Source: Microbacterium sp. BH-3-3-3 (GTDB taxonomy: Bacteria > Actinomycetota > Actinomycetes > Actinomycetales > Microbacteriaceae). From it: DNA of 64,000 nt. The notes beneath the pieces were generated by a model, which saw only the letters and a list, made by a program, of their open reading frames with translations, made no database searches and was not told the DNA's origin. Position numbers and translations under genes: made by a program. The stretch's first letter is position 1; every line of letters starts with the position of its first letter. Below, piece after piece: positions 26,473-35,557 of this stretch. The stretch is from contig NZ_VEFS01000007.1 in the NCBI RefSeq assembly GCF_007679045.1, positions 62,001-126,000 of the forward strand. The letters run 5' to 3'.

Positions 26473-27066
26473 TCAGCGGAGACCGCCGGAAATGAACAAA
26501 GCGATAATAACCCAGACGATCAGAACCAGGAGGGAAATCGCCGAGGGAATGTCCCAGAAACGACGGACGGAGCCGTTCTTCGGGGCCGTCGGTCGAGCCG
26601 ACTCCCACGCGTCCTGGATGACCTGGAGGTCGCGGATGGCGGGCGGCTCGCGCCGCGCACGGTCGTCGTCGCCACGGCGCAGGGGCGGTCGACCGGGGCG
26701 GCCGGCGACGGGCCCGCCGAAGGCCTTGTAGACCCGCGGTTCGTCGGTCTTCACCTCTAGCTGCCAGCGCATGTCGATGTCGCTGACACGCGCCCAGGCG
26801 ATGTCGCTGACGCGCAGCGGGTTGTGGATCCGGATGCCGTTCGCGTCGATCCGCACGTGCGGGGCGAACAGCAGGGCGTACACGCCCCAGAGCGCCAACA
26901 GCACCCACGGGGCGATGAGCAGCATCTCGCCGATCCCCGCCCGGATCGCGGCGTCGCCGAGGAGGACGACTGCCAGCGCGGCCCCGAGCACGAGCCCGAC
27001 GACCGCGGACGGGGCACGGAACACCCGCGGGTGTTCCGTGCCCCGGAATCGATCGTCGCGCGTCAC
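26473..27066 (-). CDS. PH-domain-like membrane protein
   Basis: The 197-residue protein has two hydrophobic segments (about 22-42 and 48-65), a bacterial PH-like domain (about 70-115, APHVRIDANGIRIHNPLRVSDIAWARVSDIDMRW), a charged Arg/Pro-rich linker, and a C-terminal membrane helix (about 173-194). The GTG at 27066 overlaps the upstream Opp ATPase stop as GTGA, so I used it rather than an upstream ATG that runs through that gene. Its function and its link to peptide transport are unknown. Confidence 0.8.
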   Translation of the reverse strand: MTRDDRFRGTEHPRVFRAPSAVVGLVLGAALAVVLLGDAAIRAGIGEMLLIAPWVLLALWGVYALLFAPHVRIDANGIRIHNPLRVSDIAWARVSDIDMRWQLEVKTDEPRVYKAFGGPVAGRPGRPPLRRGDDDRARREPPAIRDLQVIQDAWESARPTAPKNGSVRRFWDIPSAISLLVLIVWVIIALFISGGLR

Positions 27067-28727
27067 GCGCCACCCAGCGACAGCGAAGCGCCGGGGATCG
27101 CGTCGAGCAGACGCTGCGTGTACTCCTGCGAGGGCTGCGCGAAGATCTCGTCGACCGTGCCCTGTTCGACGAGCTTGCCGCGCTCCATGACGCACACCAG
27201 GTCGGCGGCGACACGGACGACGGCGAGGTCGTGCGTGATGAACAGGTAGGTCAGACCGAGCTCGGACTGCAGCTCCGCCAGCAGCTGGAGGACCTGCGCC
27301 TGCACCAGCACGTCGAGGGCCGACACGGCCTCGTCGAGCACGAGGATGTCGGGCTTGAGCGCCAGTGCGCGCGCGATGGCGACACGCTGACGCTGTCCGC
27401 CGGACAGCTCGTTGGGGTAGCGCGAGGCGAGCTCCTGCGGCAGGGCGACCTGCTCGAGCAGCTCCTCCACGCGGGCGCGCCGCGAGGCGTTGTCGCCCAC
27501 CTTGTGGATGTTGAGCGGCTCGGCGATCAGGTTGCCGATGCTGCGCAGAGGGTCGAGCGAACCGTACGGGTCCTGGAACACCGGCTGCATGCGGCGGCGG
27601 AGGTTGAAGGTGTCCTTCGCGTTCAGCTTGCCGGTGTTGACCCCGTCGACCTCGATCGAGCCCGACGTGGGCTCCTCGAGCTTGAGCACCATCTTGGCGA
27701 TCGTCGACTTGCCCGAGCCCGACTCCCCCACCAGCGCCAGCGTCTTGCCGCGCGGGATCTCGAACGAGACCCCGTCGACGGCGCGGAACTGCTCGCTGCG
27801 GAACCCGCCCTGGCGGATCTTGTACTCCTTGACCAGGTCGGTGACCTTGACGGTCGCCGGGGCGTCGATGTCGGATTCGCGCAGGATGCCGCGGTCTTCG
27901 ACCTTCGCCTGGATGCGCTGCGAGGCGATGCTGGGCGCAGCGGCGACGAGGCGCTGGGTGTACGGGTGCTGCGGGTTCTCGAGGATCTCGCGGCTGGGAC
28001 CCGACTCGACGATCTCGCCCTGGTTCATCACGACGATGGTGTCGGCGCGCTCGGCGGCGAGTCCCAGGTCGTGCGTGATGAGCAGCACCGAGGTGCCGCG
28101 CTCACGCGTCAACGAGGCCATGTGATCGAGGATCACGCGCTGCACGGTCACGTCGAGGGCCGAGGTCGGCTCGTCGGCGATCAGGAGCTTCGGGTCGGCC
28201 GCGAGGCCGATGCCGATGAGCGCGCGCTGGCGCATACCGCCCGAGAACTGGTGCGGGTACTGGTGCAGGCGACGCTCGGCGTCGGCGAGGCCGGCCTGCT
28301 TCAGCACCTCGATCGCGCGCTTCTCGACCTCCTTGCGACCGGTGGCGATGCCGTTCGCACGGATCGCCTCCTTCACCTGGAAGCCGATGCTCCACACCGG
28401 GTTGAGGTTCGACATCGGGTCCTGAGGAACGTAGCCGATGTCCTTGCCGCGCACCGACTCGAACTGCGTCGCGCTCAGGTCGGTCAGCTCGCGCCCGTCG
28501 AGCGTGATGCTGCCGCCGGTGACGTGACCGGTGCCGGGGAGCAAACCGATCACCGCGGAAGCGGTGGTCGACTTTCCCGAGCCCGACTCGCCGACGATGG
28601 CGACGGTCTGGCCGGGGAAGACGTCGAGGCTCACGCCGTGGAGCACCTGGCGGGATCCGCCCTCGCCCTCGAAGGCGACCTTGAGGTCGCGAATGGACAG
28701 CAGAGGCGTCATGGTGGCGTCGCTCAT
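27063..28727 (-). CDS. Peptide ABC transporter, fused two-cassette ATPase (system 2)
   Basis: The 554-residue protein has two full cassettes. Cassette 1 has [12 protein letters not shown] (about 44), [13 protein letters not shown] and IADEPTSALDV. Cassette 2, from about residue 285, has [27 protein letters not shown] and VLDEAVSALDV. It is much shorter than the system 1 ATPase because it lacks the long oligopeptide-ABC C-terminal cysteine domains. ATGA overlap with the permease upstream and GTGA overlap with the PH gene downstream show tight coupling. Confidence 0.93.
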   Translation of the reverse strand: MSDATMTPLLSIRDLKVAFEGEGGSRQVLHGVSLDVFPGQTVAIVGESGSGKSTTASAVIGLLPGTGHVTGGSITLDGRELTDLSATQFESVRGKDIGYVPQDPMSNLNPVWSIGFQVKEAIRANGIATGRKEVEKRAIEVLKQAGLADAERRLHQYPHQFSGGMRQRALIGIGLAADPKLLIADEPTSALDVTVQRVILDHMASLTRERGTSVLLITHDLGLAAERADTIVVMNQGEIVESGPSREILENPQHPYTQRLVAAAPSIASQRIQAKVEDRGILRESDIDAPATVKVTDLVKEYKIRQGGFRSEQFRAVDGVSFEIPRGKTLALVGESGSGKSTIAKMVLKLEEPTSGSIEVDGVNTGKLNAKDTFNLRRRMQPVFQDPYGSLDPLRSIGNLIAEPLNIHKVGDNASRRARVEELLEQVALPQELASRYPNELSGGQRQRVAIARALALKPDILVLDEAVSALDVLVQAQVLQLLAELQSELGLTYLFITHDLAVVRVAADLVCVMERGKLVEQGTVDEIFAQPSQEYTQRLLDAIPGASLSLGGA

Positions 28728-29671
28728 CGGCGGGCCCTCGCTCTCGGGTCGATGGCGTCTCGAATGAGCTCGCCCAGCAGGATGAACGCCAGCACCGTGA
28801 CCGTCAGGGCGACCGAGGGCCAGATGAGCGCCGCGGGCGCGACGCGCAGCGACTGCTGCGCCTGGCTGATGTCATTGCCCCACGACATGGTGCTGCCGCC
28901 GAGGCCGACACCGAGGAACGACAGGGTCGCCTCGGCGACGATCGCCGCGGCGAGGCTGATCGTGGTGACCACGAGCAGCGGCGCGATGGCGTTCGGGATG
29001 ACGTGGGTGAGCAGCGTCTTGAACTTCGTCTGCCCCAGCGCCTGCGAGGCCGCGACGTAGTCGGCCTGTCGCACGCGCAGCACCTCGGCGCGCACCACGC
29101 GAGCCGTGGAGGCCCACGCGAACCCGCCGATGGCGAAGGCGAGGGTCAGCACGTTGCGGTACTGCGAGAACACGCTCATCACGACGATGGCCGCGAGGAT
29201 GTAGGGGATCGAGAAGAAGATGTCGCCGACGCGCGAGATCACCGCGTCGAGCCATCCGCCGTAGAAGCCCGACAGCGCGCCCATGATGAGGCCGATGATC
29301 GTGCCGATCGCGGTGGCCAGCAGACCCACCGACAGCGAGGTGCGGGCACCCCAGACGATGCGCGAGAACGTGTCGCAGCCCTGGAACGTGAAGCCCAGGA
29401 TGTGGCCCGCCTGCGGTCCGCCGTTGCTGTTGGACAGCTGGCAGTCGTTGTTCGGGGGGACCTGGGTGAACAGCGTCGGAGCGATCGCCATGAGGATCAC
29501 GACGAACATGACGGCGAGGGCGATCCAGAAGGTGGGACGACGACGGAGGTCGCGCCACGCGTCGAGCCACAGGTTGCTCTTGCGCGCCGCCACGCGGACG
29601 GCGTCGACGGAGATCGTTTCGGTCTTGATCGGCGCGACGTAGTGCGGCGCCGGGAACTGACTACTTGACAT
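28724..29671 (-). CDS. oppC: Peptide ABC transporter permease OppC (system 2)
   Basis: The 315-residue permease has N-terminal helix FWIALAVMFVVILMAIAPTLF, an external loop with the pair Cys-Gln-Leu and GCDTF (two cysteines that could form a disulfide), and a BPD domain with EAA loop ASQALGQTKFKTLLTHVIPNAIAP. It overlaps oppB by 11 bp and the ATPase by 4 bp. Confidence 0.92.
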   Translation of the reverse strand: MSSSQFPAPHYVAPIKTETISVDAVRVAARKSNLWLDAWRDLRRRPTFWIALAVMFVVILMAIAPTLFTQVPPNNDCQLSNSNGGPQAGHILGFTFQGCDTFSRIVWGARTSLSVGLLATAIGTIIGLIMGALSGFYGGWLDAVISRVGDIFFSIPYILAAIVVMSVFSQYRNVLTLAFAIGGFAWASTARVVRAEVLRVRQADYVAASQALGQTKFKTLLTHVIPNAIAPLLVVTTISLAAAIVAEATLSFLGVGLGGSTMSWGNDISQAQQSLRVAPAALIWPSVALTVTVLAFILLGELIRDAIDPRARARR

Positions 29672-30590
29672 AGCGGATCCTCGGGTCGAGAAGGCCGTAC
29701 AGGAGGTCGACGACCAGGTTGACCAGCACGTAGATGATGACGAAGACGGTCACGAACGACACGACCGTGGGGCCCTCTCCGCGGATGGTGGCCTGGTACA
29801 GCGTGTTACCGACACCGGGGATGTTGAAGATGCCCTCGGTGACGGTCGCGCCGACCAGCAGCACGCCGAAGTTGGTCGCGGAGTTGGTGATGACCGGGAT
29901 GAGCGAGTTGCGCAGCACGTGCACGGGGATCACGCGGCGACGCGAGAGGCCCTTGCTGTAGGCGGTGCGCACCCAGTCCTGGTTGAGCGTGTCGATGACC
30001 GACCCGCGCATCAGGCGCATGCTCGTGGCGAAGAGGCTGAAGCCGAGCACGATGGCCGGCAGGATCAGATCGCCCCAGTTGTTCTGCGCACCGACTGTGG
30101 GGCGGAACCAGCCGAGTTGGACCGCGAGGAAGTACTGCGCGAGGAAGCAGGCCACGAAGATCGGCAGCGCCACGAACAGCAGCGCGATGATCAGCGCGAC
30201 GTTGTCGAACAGCTTGCCCTTGCGGATGGCCGAGATCGTGCCGACCACGACGGCGAGCACGAACTCGATGGCCAGGGCCATGATCGCCAGACGCGCCGTC
30301 ACGGGGAGCGTGCGCGCGAGGACCTCGTTGACGGACTGACCCGAGAACGTGGTTCCGAGATCACCCTGGAAGATGCCGCCGATGTAGAGGAAGTACTGGA
30401 CGATGAAGGGCTGGTCCAGGTGGTATTGGGCCCGCAAGGCTTCGACGACCTGCGGGGCGGGGGTCTTGTCGCCGAAGAGCCCGAGGATCGGGTCTCCCGG
30501 CATGGCGAAGACCATGAAGTAGATCAGCAGGGTGGCCCCGAAGAACACGGGGAGCACCTGCAGCAGACGTCTGAGGATGTAGCCGAGCAT
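29661..30590 (-). CDS. oppB: Peptide ABC transporter permease OppB (system 2)
   Basis: The 309-residue permease starts MLGYILRRLLQVLPVFFGATLLIYFMV, the standard OppB/DppB N-terminus. The periplasmic domain has GIFQGDLGTTFSGQSV, and the EAA loop is RTAYSKGLSRRRVIPVHVLRNSLIPV. The internal ATG near 30590 is chosen over a GTG 29 codons upstream because the extra residues are basic and outside the family. The gene follows oppA after a strong hairpin, so its expression probably depends on read-through. Confidence 0.9.
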   Translation of the reverse strand: MLGYILRRLLQVLPVFFGATLLIYFMVFAMPGDPILGLFGDKTPAPQVVEALRAQYHLDQPFIVQYFLYIGGIFQGDLGTTFSGQSVNEVLARTLPVTARLAIMALAIEFVLAVVVGTISAIRKGKLFDNVALIIALLFVALPIFVACFLAQYFLAVQLGWFRPTVGAQNNWGDLILPAIVLGFSLFATSMRLMRGSVIDTLNQDWVRTAYSKGLSRRRVIPVHVLRNSLIPVITNSATNFGVLLVGATVTEGIFNIPGVGNTLYQATIRGEGPTVVSFVTVFVIIYVLVNLVVDLLYGLLDPRIRYVK

Positions 30591-30704
30591 CCGCTCTCTT
30601 TTCGAACGTGGGAAACGCCTCATCCGACGTTTTCGTGGGGGGGGACGGCCCCGAAAGGGCCCGTGCCGTTTTATCACACGTCGTGATGAGGCCTGGCTGG
30701 CAGA

Positions 30705-30740
30705 CCGCGAGGCGGTGACGAATCCGTCACCGCCTCGCGG
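30705..30740 (-). terminator. Strong hairpin between oppA and oppB of system 2
   Basis: A 16-bp perfect stem, CCGCGAGGCGGTGACG and CGTCACCGCCTCGCGG, has a 4-nt loop. It lies 17 bp past the oppA stop and about 115 bp before oppB on the same strand. It probably acts as an attenuator or as an mRNA 3'-end protector that leaves more binding protein than permease. There is no clear U tract. Confidence 0.75.
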
Positions 30741-30756
30741 CCAGAGATCGGAAGGG

Positions 30757-32376
30757 TTACTTCGTGATCTCGTAGTACAGCGGAACCGAGTTCCAGCCGA
30801 ACTTGACGTTGTTCACGCCTTCGGCGAAGCCACCGGTCACGTTGGAGTACCAGAGCGGGATGGCCGGGAGGTCCTGCAGGAGGATCTCCTGGGCCTTCTG
30901 GAAGTCCTGGTTCTGGGTGTCGACGTCGGTCTCGGCGATGCCGTCGCTCAGGAGCTGGTCGAACTGGGGGTTCGAGTAGTCACCGTCGTTGGACGAGGCG
31001 TCGGTCGCGTACAGCGGTCCGAGGAAGTTGTACAGACCGGGGTAGTCGGCCTGCCAACCGGTGCGGAACGCGGTCTGGATGCTGCGGTCGGTGATGGCCG
31101 AGCGGGCTTCCTTGAACGTCGGGTACGGCGCGCCGGACGCGTCGATGCCGAGGGTGTTCTTGATCGAGTTGGTCACCGCGTCGACCCAGGTCTGGTGTCC
31201 ACCGTCGGCGTTGTACGCGATCTGGAAGGTGCCGGTCCACGGCGAGATGGCGTCGGCCTGAGCCCACAGGTCCTTCGCCTTGGCCTCGTCGTACTTGAGC
31301 ACGTCGGAGCCGGCGAGCGAGTCGGACCAGCCGTTGATGACCGGCGAGGTGAAGTCGCTGGCGGGCGTACGGGTGCCCTGGAAGATCGTCTTGGTGATCT
31401 CGTCGCGGTTGATGGCCATCGACAGCGCCTGACGACGCAGCTTGCCCTCTTCACCGCTGAAGTGCGCGAGGCGCTCGGGGATCGTGAACGACTGGAACAC
31501 AGCCGCCGGCTGGTTGACCGCGCGGTCGCCCAGGTCGGAGGTGAAGGTCGCCTGCGATGCCGGCGGGATTGCGTCGATCACGTCGACGTTGCCACCGAGG
31601 AGGTCGGCGTAGGCCGCGTCCTGCGAGGCGTAGAAGACGACGGTCAGACCACCGTTGGCGACGGTGCGGCCGCCCTGGTAGTCCTCGTTCTTGACGAGGT
31701 CGATCTGCACGTTGTGCTGCCATGCGCTGTCGCTGGCGAGCTTGTACGGGCCGTTGCCGATCGGGTTCTCACCGAACGCGGCCATGTCGGCGAAGGCCGA
31801 GTCGGGCAGCGGGAAGAACGCCGAGTAGCCGAGGCGCAGCGCGAAGTCGGCGGCGGGCTTGGAGAGCTCGATCGTGAAGGTGTAGTCGTCGACCTTCTTC
31901 AGACCCGTGAGCTCGGAGTCAGCGTCGTAGCTGAAACCGACGATGTCCTCGAAGAAGTAGCTGTTGAGCTGGTTGTTCGACAGCTGCGCGCCGTAGTTCC
32001 AGGCCTTGATGAAGTTGTCGGCCTTGACCTCGGTGCCGTCCGTGAACTTCTGGCCCTTCTTCAGGGTGACCGTGAGGTTCTGGGGGTCGTTGGTGACGAT
32101 GGACTCGGCCATGTCGTTCACCGGGGCGCCGTCTGCGTCGTAGTAGACCAGGCCCGCGAAGATCGAGTCGAGGATCTTTCCGCCACCGACCTCGTTCGTG
32201 TTGGTGGGGATCAGCGGGTTCTGCGGCTCGGAGCCGTTGGTCCGGATGATCGCCGACGCGTCGCCGCTGCCGGATGCAGAGCCGCTGTCCGAGTCTCCGC
32301 CTGCGCAGCCGGCGAGCATAAGCCCGACGGCTCCCAGCAGGGCGAGACCGGAAAGGGCAATCTTGTTGCGCTTCAC
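30757..32376 (-). CDS. oppA: Oligopeptide ABC transporter substrate-binding lipoprotein (system 2)
   Basis: The 539-residue family 5 binding protein has lipobox MLAGC (Cys24) followed by a Ser/Gly/Asp linker, and the family features SEPQNPLIPTNTNEVGG, LKKGQKFTDGTEVKADNFIKAW and the C-terminal WYSNVTGGF. The GTG start at 32376 is preceded by CCTGGAGGAAC. It heads operon 2. Its sequence differs strongly from the OppA of system 1, so the two systems probably take different peptides. Confidence 0.92.
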   Translation of the reverse strand: MKRNKIALSGLALLGAVGLMLAGCAGGDSDSGSASGSGDASAIIRTNGSEPQNPLIPTNTNEVGGGKILDSIFAGLVYYDADGAPVNDMAESIVTNDPQNLTVTLKKGQKFTDGTEVKADNFIKAWNYGAQLSNNQLNSYFFEDIVGFSYDADSELTGLKKVDDYTFTIELSKPAADFALRLGYSAFFPLPDSAFADMAAFGENPIGNGPYKLASDSAWQHNVQIDLVKNEDYQGGRTVANGGLTVVFYASQDAAYADLLGGNVDVIDAIPPASQATFTSDLGDRAVNQPAAVFQSFTIPERLAHFSGEEGKLRRQALSMAINRDEITKTIFQGTRTPASDFTSPVINGWSDSLAGSDVLKYDEAKAKDLWAQADAISPWTGTFQIAYNADGGHQTWVDAVTNSIKNTLGIDASGAPYPTFKEARSAITDRSIQTAFRTGWQADYPGLYNFLGPLYATDASSNDGDYSNPQFDQLLSDGIAETDVDTQNQDFQKAQEILLQDLPAIPLWYSNVTGGFAEGVNNVKFGWNSVPLYYEITK

Positions 32377-32539
32377 AGTTCCTCCAGGGAAGGGATGATC
32401 GTCGCCCGGGTAGGTTTTCACGCAGCACAAGATGCATGGAAGATCCGTCGGGCAGGATGAGAACACACTAGGCACGTTTACCCAGGTGCCCCAAACTCCT
32501 CTGAAAAACGTTACAGAGGATTTACTCGGAAGGGTTCAG

Positions 32540-33403
32540 ATGTGGCAATCTGACAAGTCGGGCGCCCTTCGGGGTCCAGCCGACTGGACCTATCCTCCGA
32601 CCCTCTCCCCCGCCGACCGGTACGCCCGTCGGCGTCTGGGCTGGGAGATCGCGATCGTGCTGCTCGTCAGCGTCGGTCAATCGGCCATCTACTCGGTCGT
32701 GTCGTTCGTGCGGGCCGCCACCCGCGCCCCGATCTCGCAGCAGCAGACGCAGCTGAACCCCTCGCGCAGCGCCGAGCCGCTGTGGGATGCGATCTACCAG
32801 TTCCTCGACATCTTCTTCTCGCTCGCCCTGGTCGCCCTCGCGGTCTACCTGCTGTGGGAGCCGGCGAACAACGCGCTGCGCCGGATCGGGCTCGACTTCC
32901 GCCGCTTCGGCGGCGACCTCCTCCGCGGCGTCCTGCTCGTCGTGCTCATCGGAGCGCCGGGCATCGGCGTCTACGCGATCGGCCGCTCCATCGGGCAGAG
33001 CATCACAGTGATCCCCGCCCCGCTCGACTCGTCGTGGTGGGTCATCGCGCTCCTCGTACTGGCTGCGCTGCGCGCCGGCCTCACCGAGGAGGTCATCTTC
33101 CTCGGCTTCCTCTTCGATCGCCTGCGCCGCCTCGGCTGGTCGTGGACCGGCATCATCGTCTCGACCGCGCTGCTGCGCGGCAGCTACCACCTCTACCAGG
33201 GGTGGCCGTCGGCGCTCGGCAACGTCGTGATGGGCCTCGTGTTCGGCTGGTGCTACAAGCGCTGGGGCAGGGTGATGCCCCTGGTGATCGCGCACACGAT
33301 CATCGACATCGTCGCCTTCGTGGGCTACCCGCTCGCCGCGGCCTGGTGGCCCGCGATCTTCGCGCCGCCCGCGCCGGCGTCGACGCCGACCCCGACCCCC
33401 TGA
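32540..33403 (+). CDS. CPBP-family (Abi/CAAX-like) intramembrane metalloprotease
   Basis: The 287-residue protein has about eight membrane segments and the CPBP motifs: TEEVIFLGFLFDRL (EE pair near residue 188, with Leu where many members have Arg), SYHLYQG, and HTIIDIV. These residues place the fold in the type II CAAX protease/bacteriocin-processing family. The ATG at 32540 follows GGAAGGG; an upstream start at 32432 would overlap the oppA control region. It is divergent from oppA of system 2. The function is unknown; a role in processing an imported or exported peptide is speculation. The Pro/Thr tail ends the protein. Confidence 0.83.
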   Translation: MWQSDKSGALRGPADWTYPPTLSPADRYARRRLGWEIAIVLLVSVGQSAIYSVVSFVRAATRAPISQQQTQLNPSRSAEPLWDAIYQFLDIFFSLALVALAVYLLWEPANNALRRIGLDFRRFGGDLLRGVLLVVLIGAPGIGVYAIGRSIGQSITVIPAPLDSSWWVIALLVLAALRAGLTEEVIFLGFLFDRLRRLGWSWTGIIVSTALLRGSYHLYQGWPSALGNVVMGLVFGWCYKRWGRVMPLVIAHTIIDIVAFVGYPLAAAWWPAIFAPPAPASTPTPTP

Positions 33404-33503
33404 GGCGCCGCGCGCAACGAGAGCGCCGGGGTCTCGGCATCCGGAAAATTCGTCCGCAGCGATGGCGAGGCGAAGTCAGGGCTCCCGGCATGCGGAACGT
33501 CGC

Positions 33504-35246
33504 TCAGCTCTGCGGCGGCGACCAGATCCAGAACGACGGGGGCACGCCGTTGGGCTCGGAGGTGTAGGTCACTCCTCCGACTCCGGCCGCGGCGACCACG
33601 GCGCCCGTGCGCTCGAGCAGGGGTACGCCCGCGTACGCGGTGAAGAGCGAGCGGTCGATCTCCTTGGCCTCCGACAGGACGTCGACCGGGTCGGTGTGCA
33701 CGGTCAGCTCGTCGAAGAGCTCCTCGGTGTTCTCGCCATCGACCCCCTCCGCGATGCGGTCGCGCGCCGAGCGGTAGAGGCTCTCGTCTTCGCCCACCCA
33801 GGCCAGGGTGGCATCCGGAACGTCGTCGACCGTCGCCGCGCGCACCGCGATGCCCGCCTTGGCCGCCATCGTCACGAGACGCGCGAACACCGTCGACGAC
33901 ACCTCGTCGGTGCTGTCGTAGGCGACGCGCAGCACGGCCGCGCGATCGTCGAGGGCCGAGCGCGCTCCGTCGACGTCGCTCCCGGTTCCGGGGGCTCCGT
34001 TGCCCGACACGAGGTCGTTGTAGAGCTGACCGGTCGCCGGCGACGAGAGGAACGACTGCAGCGGCTGCGCGTCTGGGCGCACGTCGCCCAGCACGTCCTT
34101 CACCAGCGCGGAGCGATCGAGCGAAAGGGTCGTGGCCTGACGGAGGGCGGATGCCGTGCCGTCGGCGAACCGCAGCTGCAGGGTCTGGGTGGTCGGTCCG
34201 GTGCTGACCTGCAGCCCGGCATCGGTGAGCGTCTTCAGCTCGGTGGCGTCGATGTCGCCGACGTTCGCGACGTCGACCACCCCCGCCTCGACGGCGGACA
34301 GCTGCGCCGAACGGTCGGCGAAGAAGCGCACCTTCAGGCTCTCGAGACCCGGGAAGTGACCGCCCTGGTAGCTGTCGCGCCGCGCGAGCTCGAGGGTGTC
34401 GTCGGTGATGGCGCTGACCTTCCACGGTCCCGACGACACGACGCCGGCGGGATCGGGCGTCGTACCGGGGGCCACGTCGAAGCCGGTGTTCCAGACCTTC
34501 GCGGCCGCCGCGAGCACCGGATTCGGCTCGCGCGGCGCCGCCGGGTCGCCCGCGGGTGTCGTCATGATCGCCGTCACGAGGTCTTTCACGCTCACGCCCG
34601 CGCGTTGCGCGACCACGTGGATCGGCCGGTCGAGCAGCCACTGCCGGTTCCAGTCGGCGAAGGGCTGGGCGTAGGTGAGGGTCAGGGTGTCGTTGGCGCG
34701 GTCGAGGCTCGGTCGCGTCGTCGCGGCGTTGGGGTCGGCCGGTGCCGCGGTGTCGAAGTAGCGGGTGCCCGACACCAGCTGACCCGAGGCGTCGTAGGTG
34801 GCGTCGTCGAAGTAGTGCGACGACACGGCCCACCCGAACAGCAGGTCGTCGAGGCTGACCTCGGTGCCGTCCGACCAGACGCGGTCGCTGAAGAGTTCGT
34901 AGCTGACCTTCAACGGATCGCCCTGCACGCGGGTGATGCGGCCGAGGCCGTCGTTCGGAACGACCTGCAGGTTGCCATCGAGAGAGCCGAGCTTCTCGTC
35001 GAGCAGGGCCGCGACGGCCCGGTTCGCGTCGGTGTCGCCGGTGGCGCTGGCGGCGTTGAAGCTCGTGAGCGAGCCGACCACACCGAGGGTCAGGGTGGTG
35101 GGTTCTTCTTCGCGCGGCGCGGGGCTGGTCTCGGGCGCGGAGCACCCGGCGAGCACGACGGCGGCGGCTGCGGCCATCGCGAGCAGGCCGCCGACTCCGC
35201 GGCGTCGTCGATTCGGTCGAGGAACGTCGTTCAGCCCGTGGTGCAC
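33504..35246 (-). CDS. Orphan family 5 peptide-binding lipoprotein
   Basis: The 580-residue protein has a GTG start, a twin-basic N-terminus, a hydrophobic stretch, and lipobox VLAGC (Cys35). The body has LTLGVVGSLTSFNAAS, DRVWSDGTEVSLDDLLFGW and GVVSSGPWKVSAI, all of the peptide/nickel-binding family 5. It has no permease or ATPase of its own, so it may feed one of the two Opp systems next door. The N-terminal start is uncertain because no strong ribosome-binding site precedes 35246. Confidence 0.85.
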   Translation of the reverse strand: MHHGLNDVPRPNRRRRGVGGLLAMAAAAAVVLAGCSAPETSPAPREEEPTTLTLGVVGSLTSFNAASATGDTDANRAVAALLDEKLGSLDGNLQVVPNDGLGRITRVQGDPLKVSYELFSDRVWSDGTEVSLDDLLFGWAVSSHYFDDATYDASGQLVSGTRYFDTAAPADPNAATTRPSLDRANDTLTLTYAQPFADWNRQWLLDRPIHVVAQRAGVSVKDLVTAIMTTPAGDPAAPREPNPVLAAAAKVWNTGFDVAPGTTPDPAGVVSSGPWKVSAITDDTLELARRDSYQGGHFPGLESLKVRFFADRSAQLSAVEAGVVDVANVGDIDATELKTLTDAGLQVSTGPTTQTLQLRFADGTASALRQATTLSLDRSALVKDVLGDVRPDAQPLQSFLSSPATGQLYNDLVSGNGAPGTGSDVDGARSALDDRAAVLRVAYDSTDEVSSTVFARLVTMAAKAGIAVRAATVDDVPDATLAWVGEDESLYRSARDRIAEGVDGENTEELFDELTVHTDPVDVLSEAKEIDRSLFTAYAGVPLLERTGAVVAAAGVGGVTYTSEPNGVPPSFWIWSPPQS

Positions 35247-35351
35247 AGGGGCACTTTACTAAAGGCCTCCTGGGGATCACCCTGGGCCCGCCGGGGCCCG
35301 CCGGGCGGGGTTCGGCCCTGTTCGCGGGGCGCGTCCGGGTCTCGTTTGCCG

Positions 35352-35418
35352 CGAGACTGCAACTCGCTGACGAACCCGCGTCACGCTGCAACGGAGTTGT
35401 CAGCGAGATGCAGTCTCG
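35352..35418 (+). repeat. 67-bp palindromic element, copy 1
   Basis: The element has 20-bp arms, CGAGACTGCAACTCGCTGAC and its near-complement GTCAGCGAGATGCAGTCTCG (one mismatch), around a 27-bp interior with CCCGCGTCACGCTGCAACGGAGTT. It lies in the 505-bp space 5' of both the orphan binding protein and the AbiEi-like gene. The rest of that space shows no gene. Confidence 0.92.
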
Positions 35419-35490
35419 GCGGGTCTTCGCGCGCGCGTGCCGCTGTCGCGGTCGCCGGGCGTGACCGCGACAGAATGGCCGATTTCCTCG

Positions 35491-35557
35491 CGAGACTGCA
35501 ACTCGCTGACAAACCCGCGTCACGCTGCAATTGACTCGTCAGCGAGATGCAGTCTCG
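35491..35557 (+). repeat. 67-bp palindromic element, copy 2
   Basis: Same arms and orientation as copy 1, 139 bp further on. The interior begins AAACCCGCGTCACGCTGCAA and then diverges (TTGACTC in place of CGGAGTT). Exact length is kept at 67 bp. Confidence 0.92.

Noticed and set aside
32432..32539. Longer N-terminus for the CPBP protein
   Set aside because: The extra 36 residues would overlap the oppA leader and are not part of the family; the ATG at 32540 has a better ribosome-binding site.
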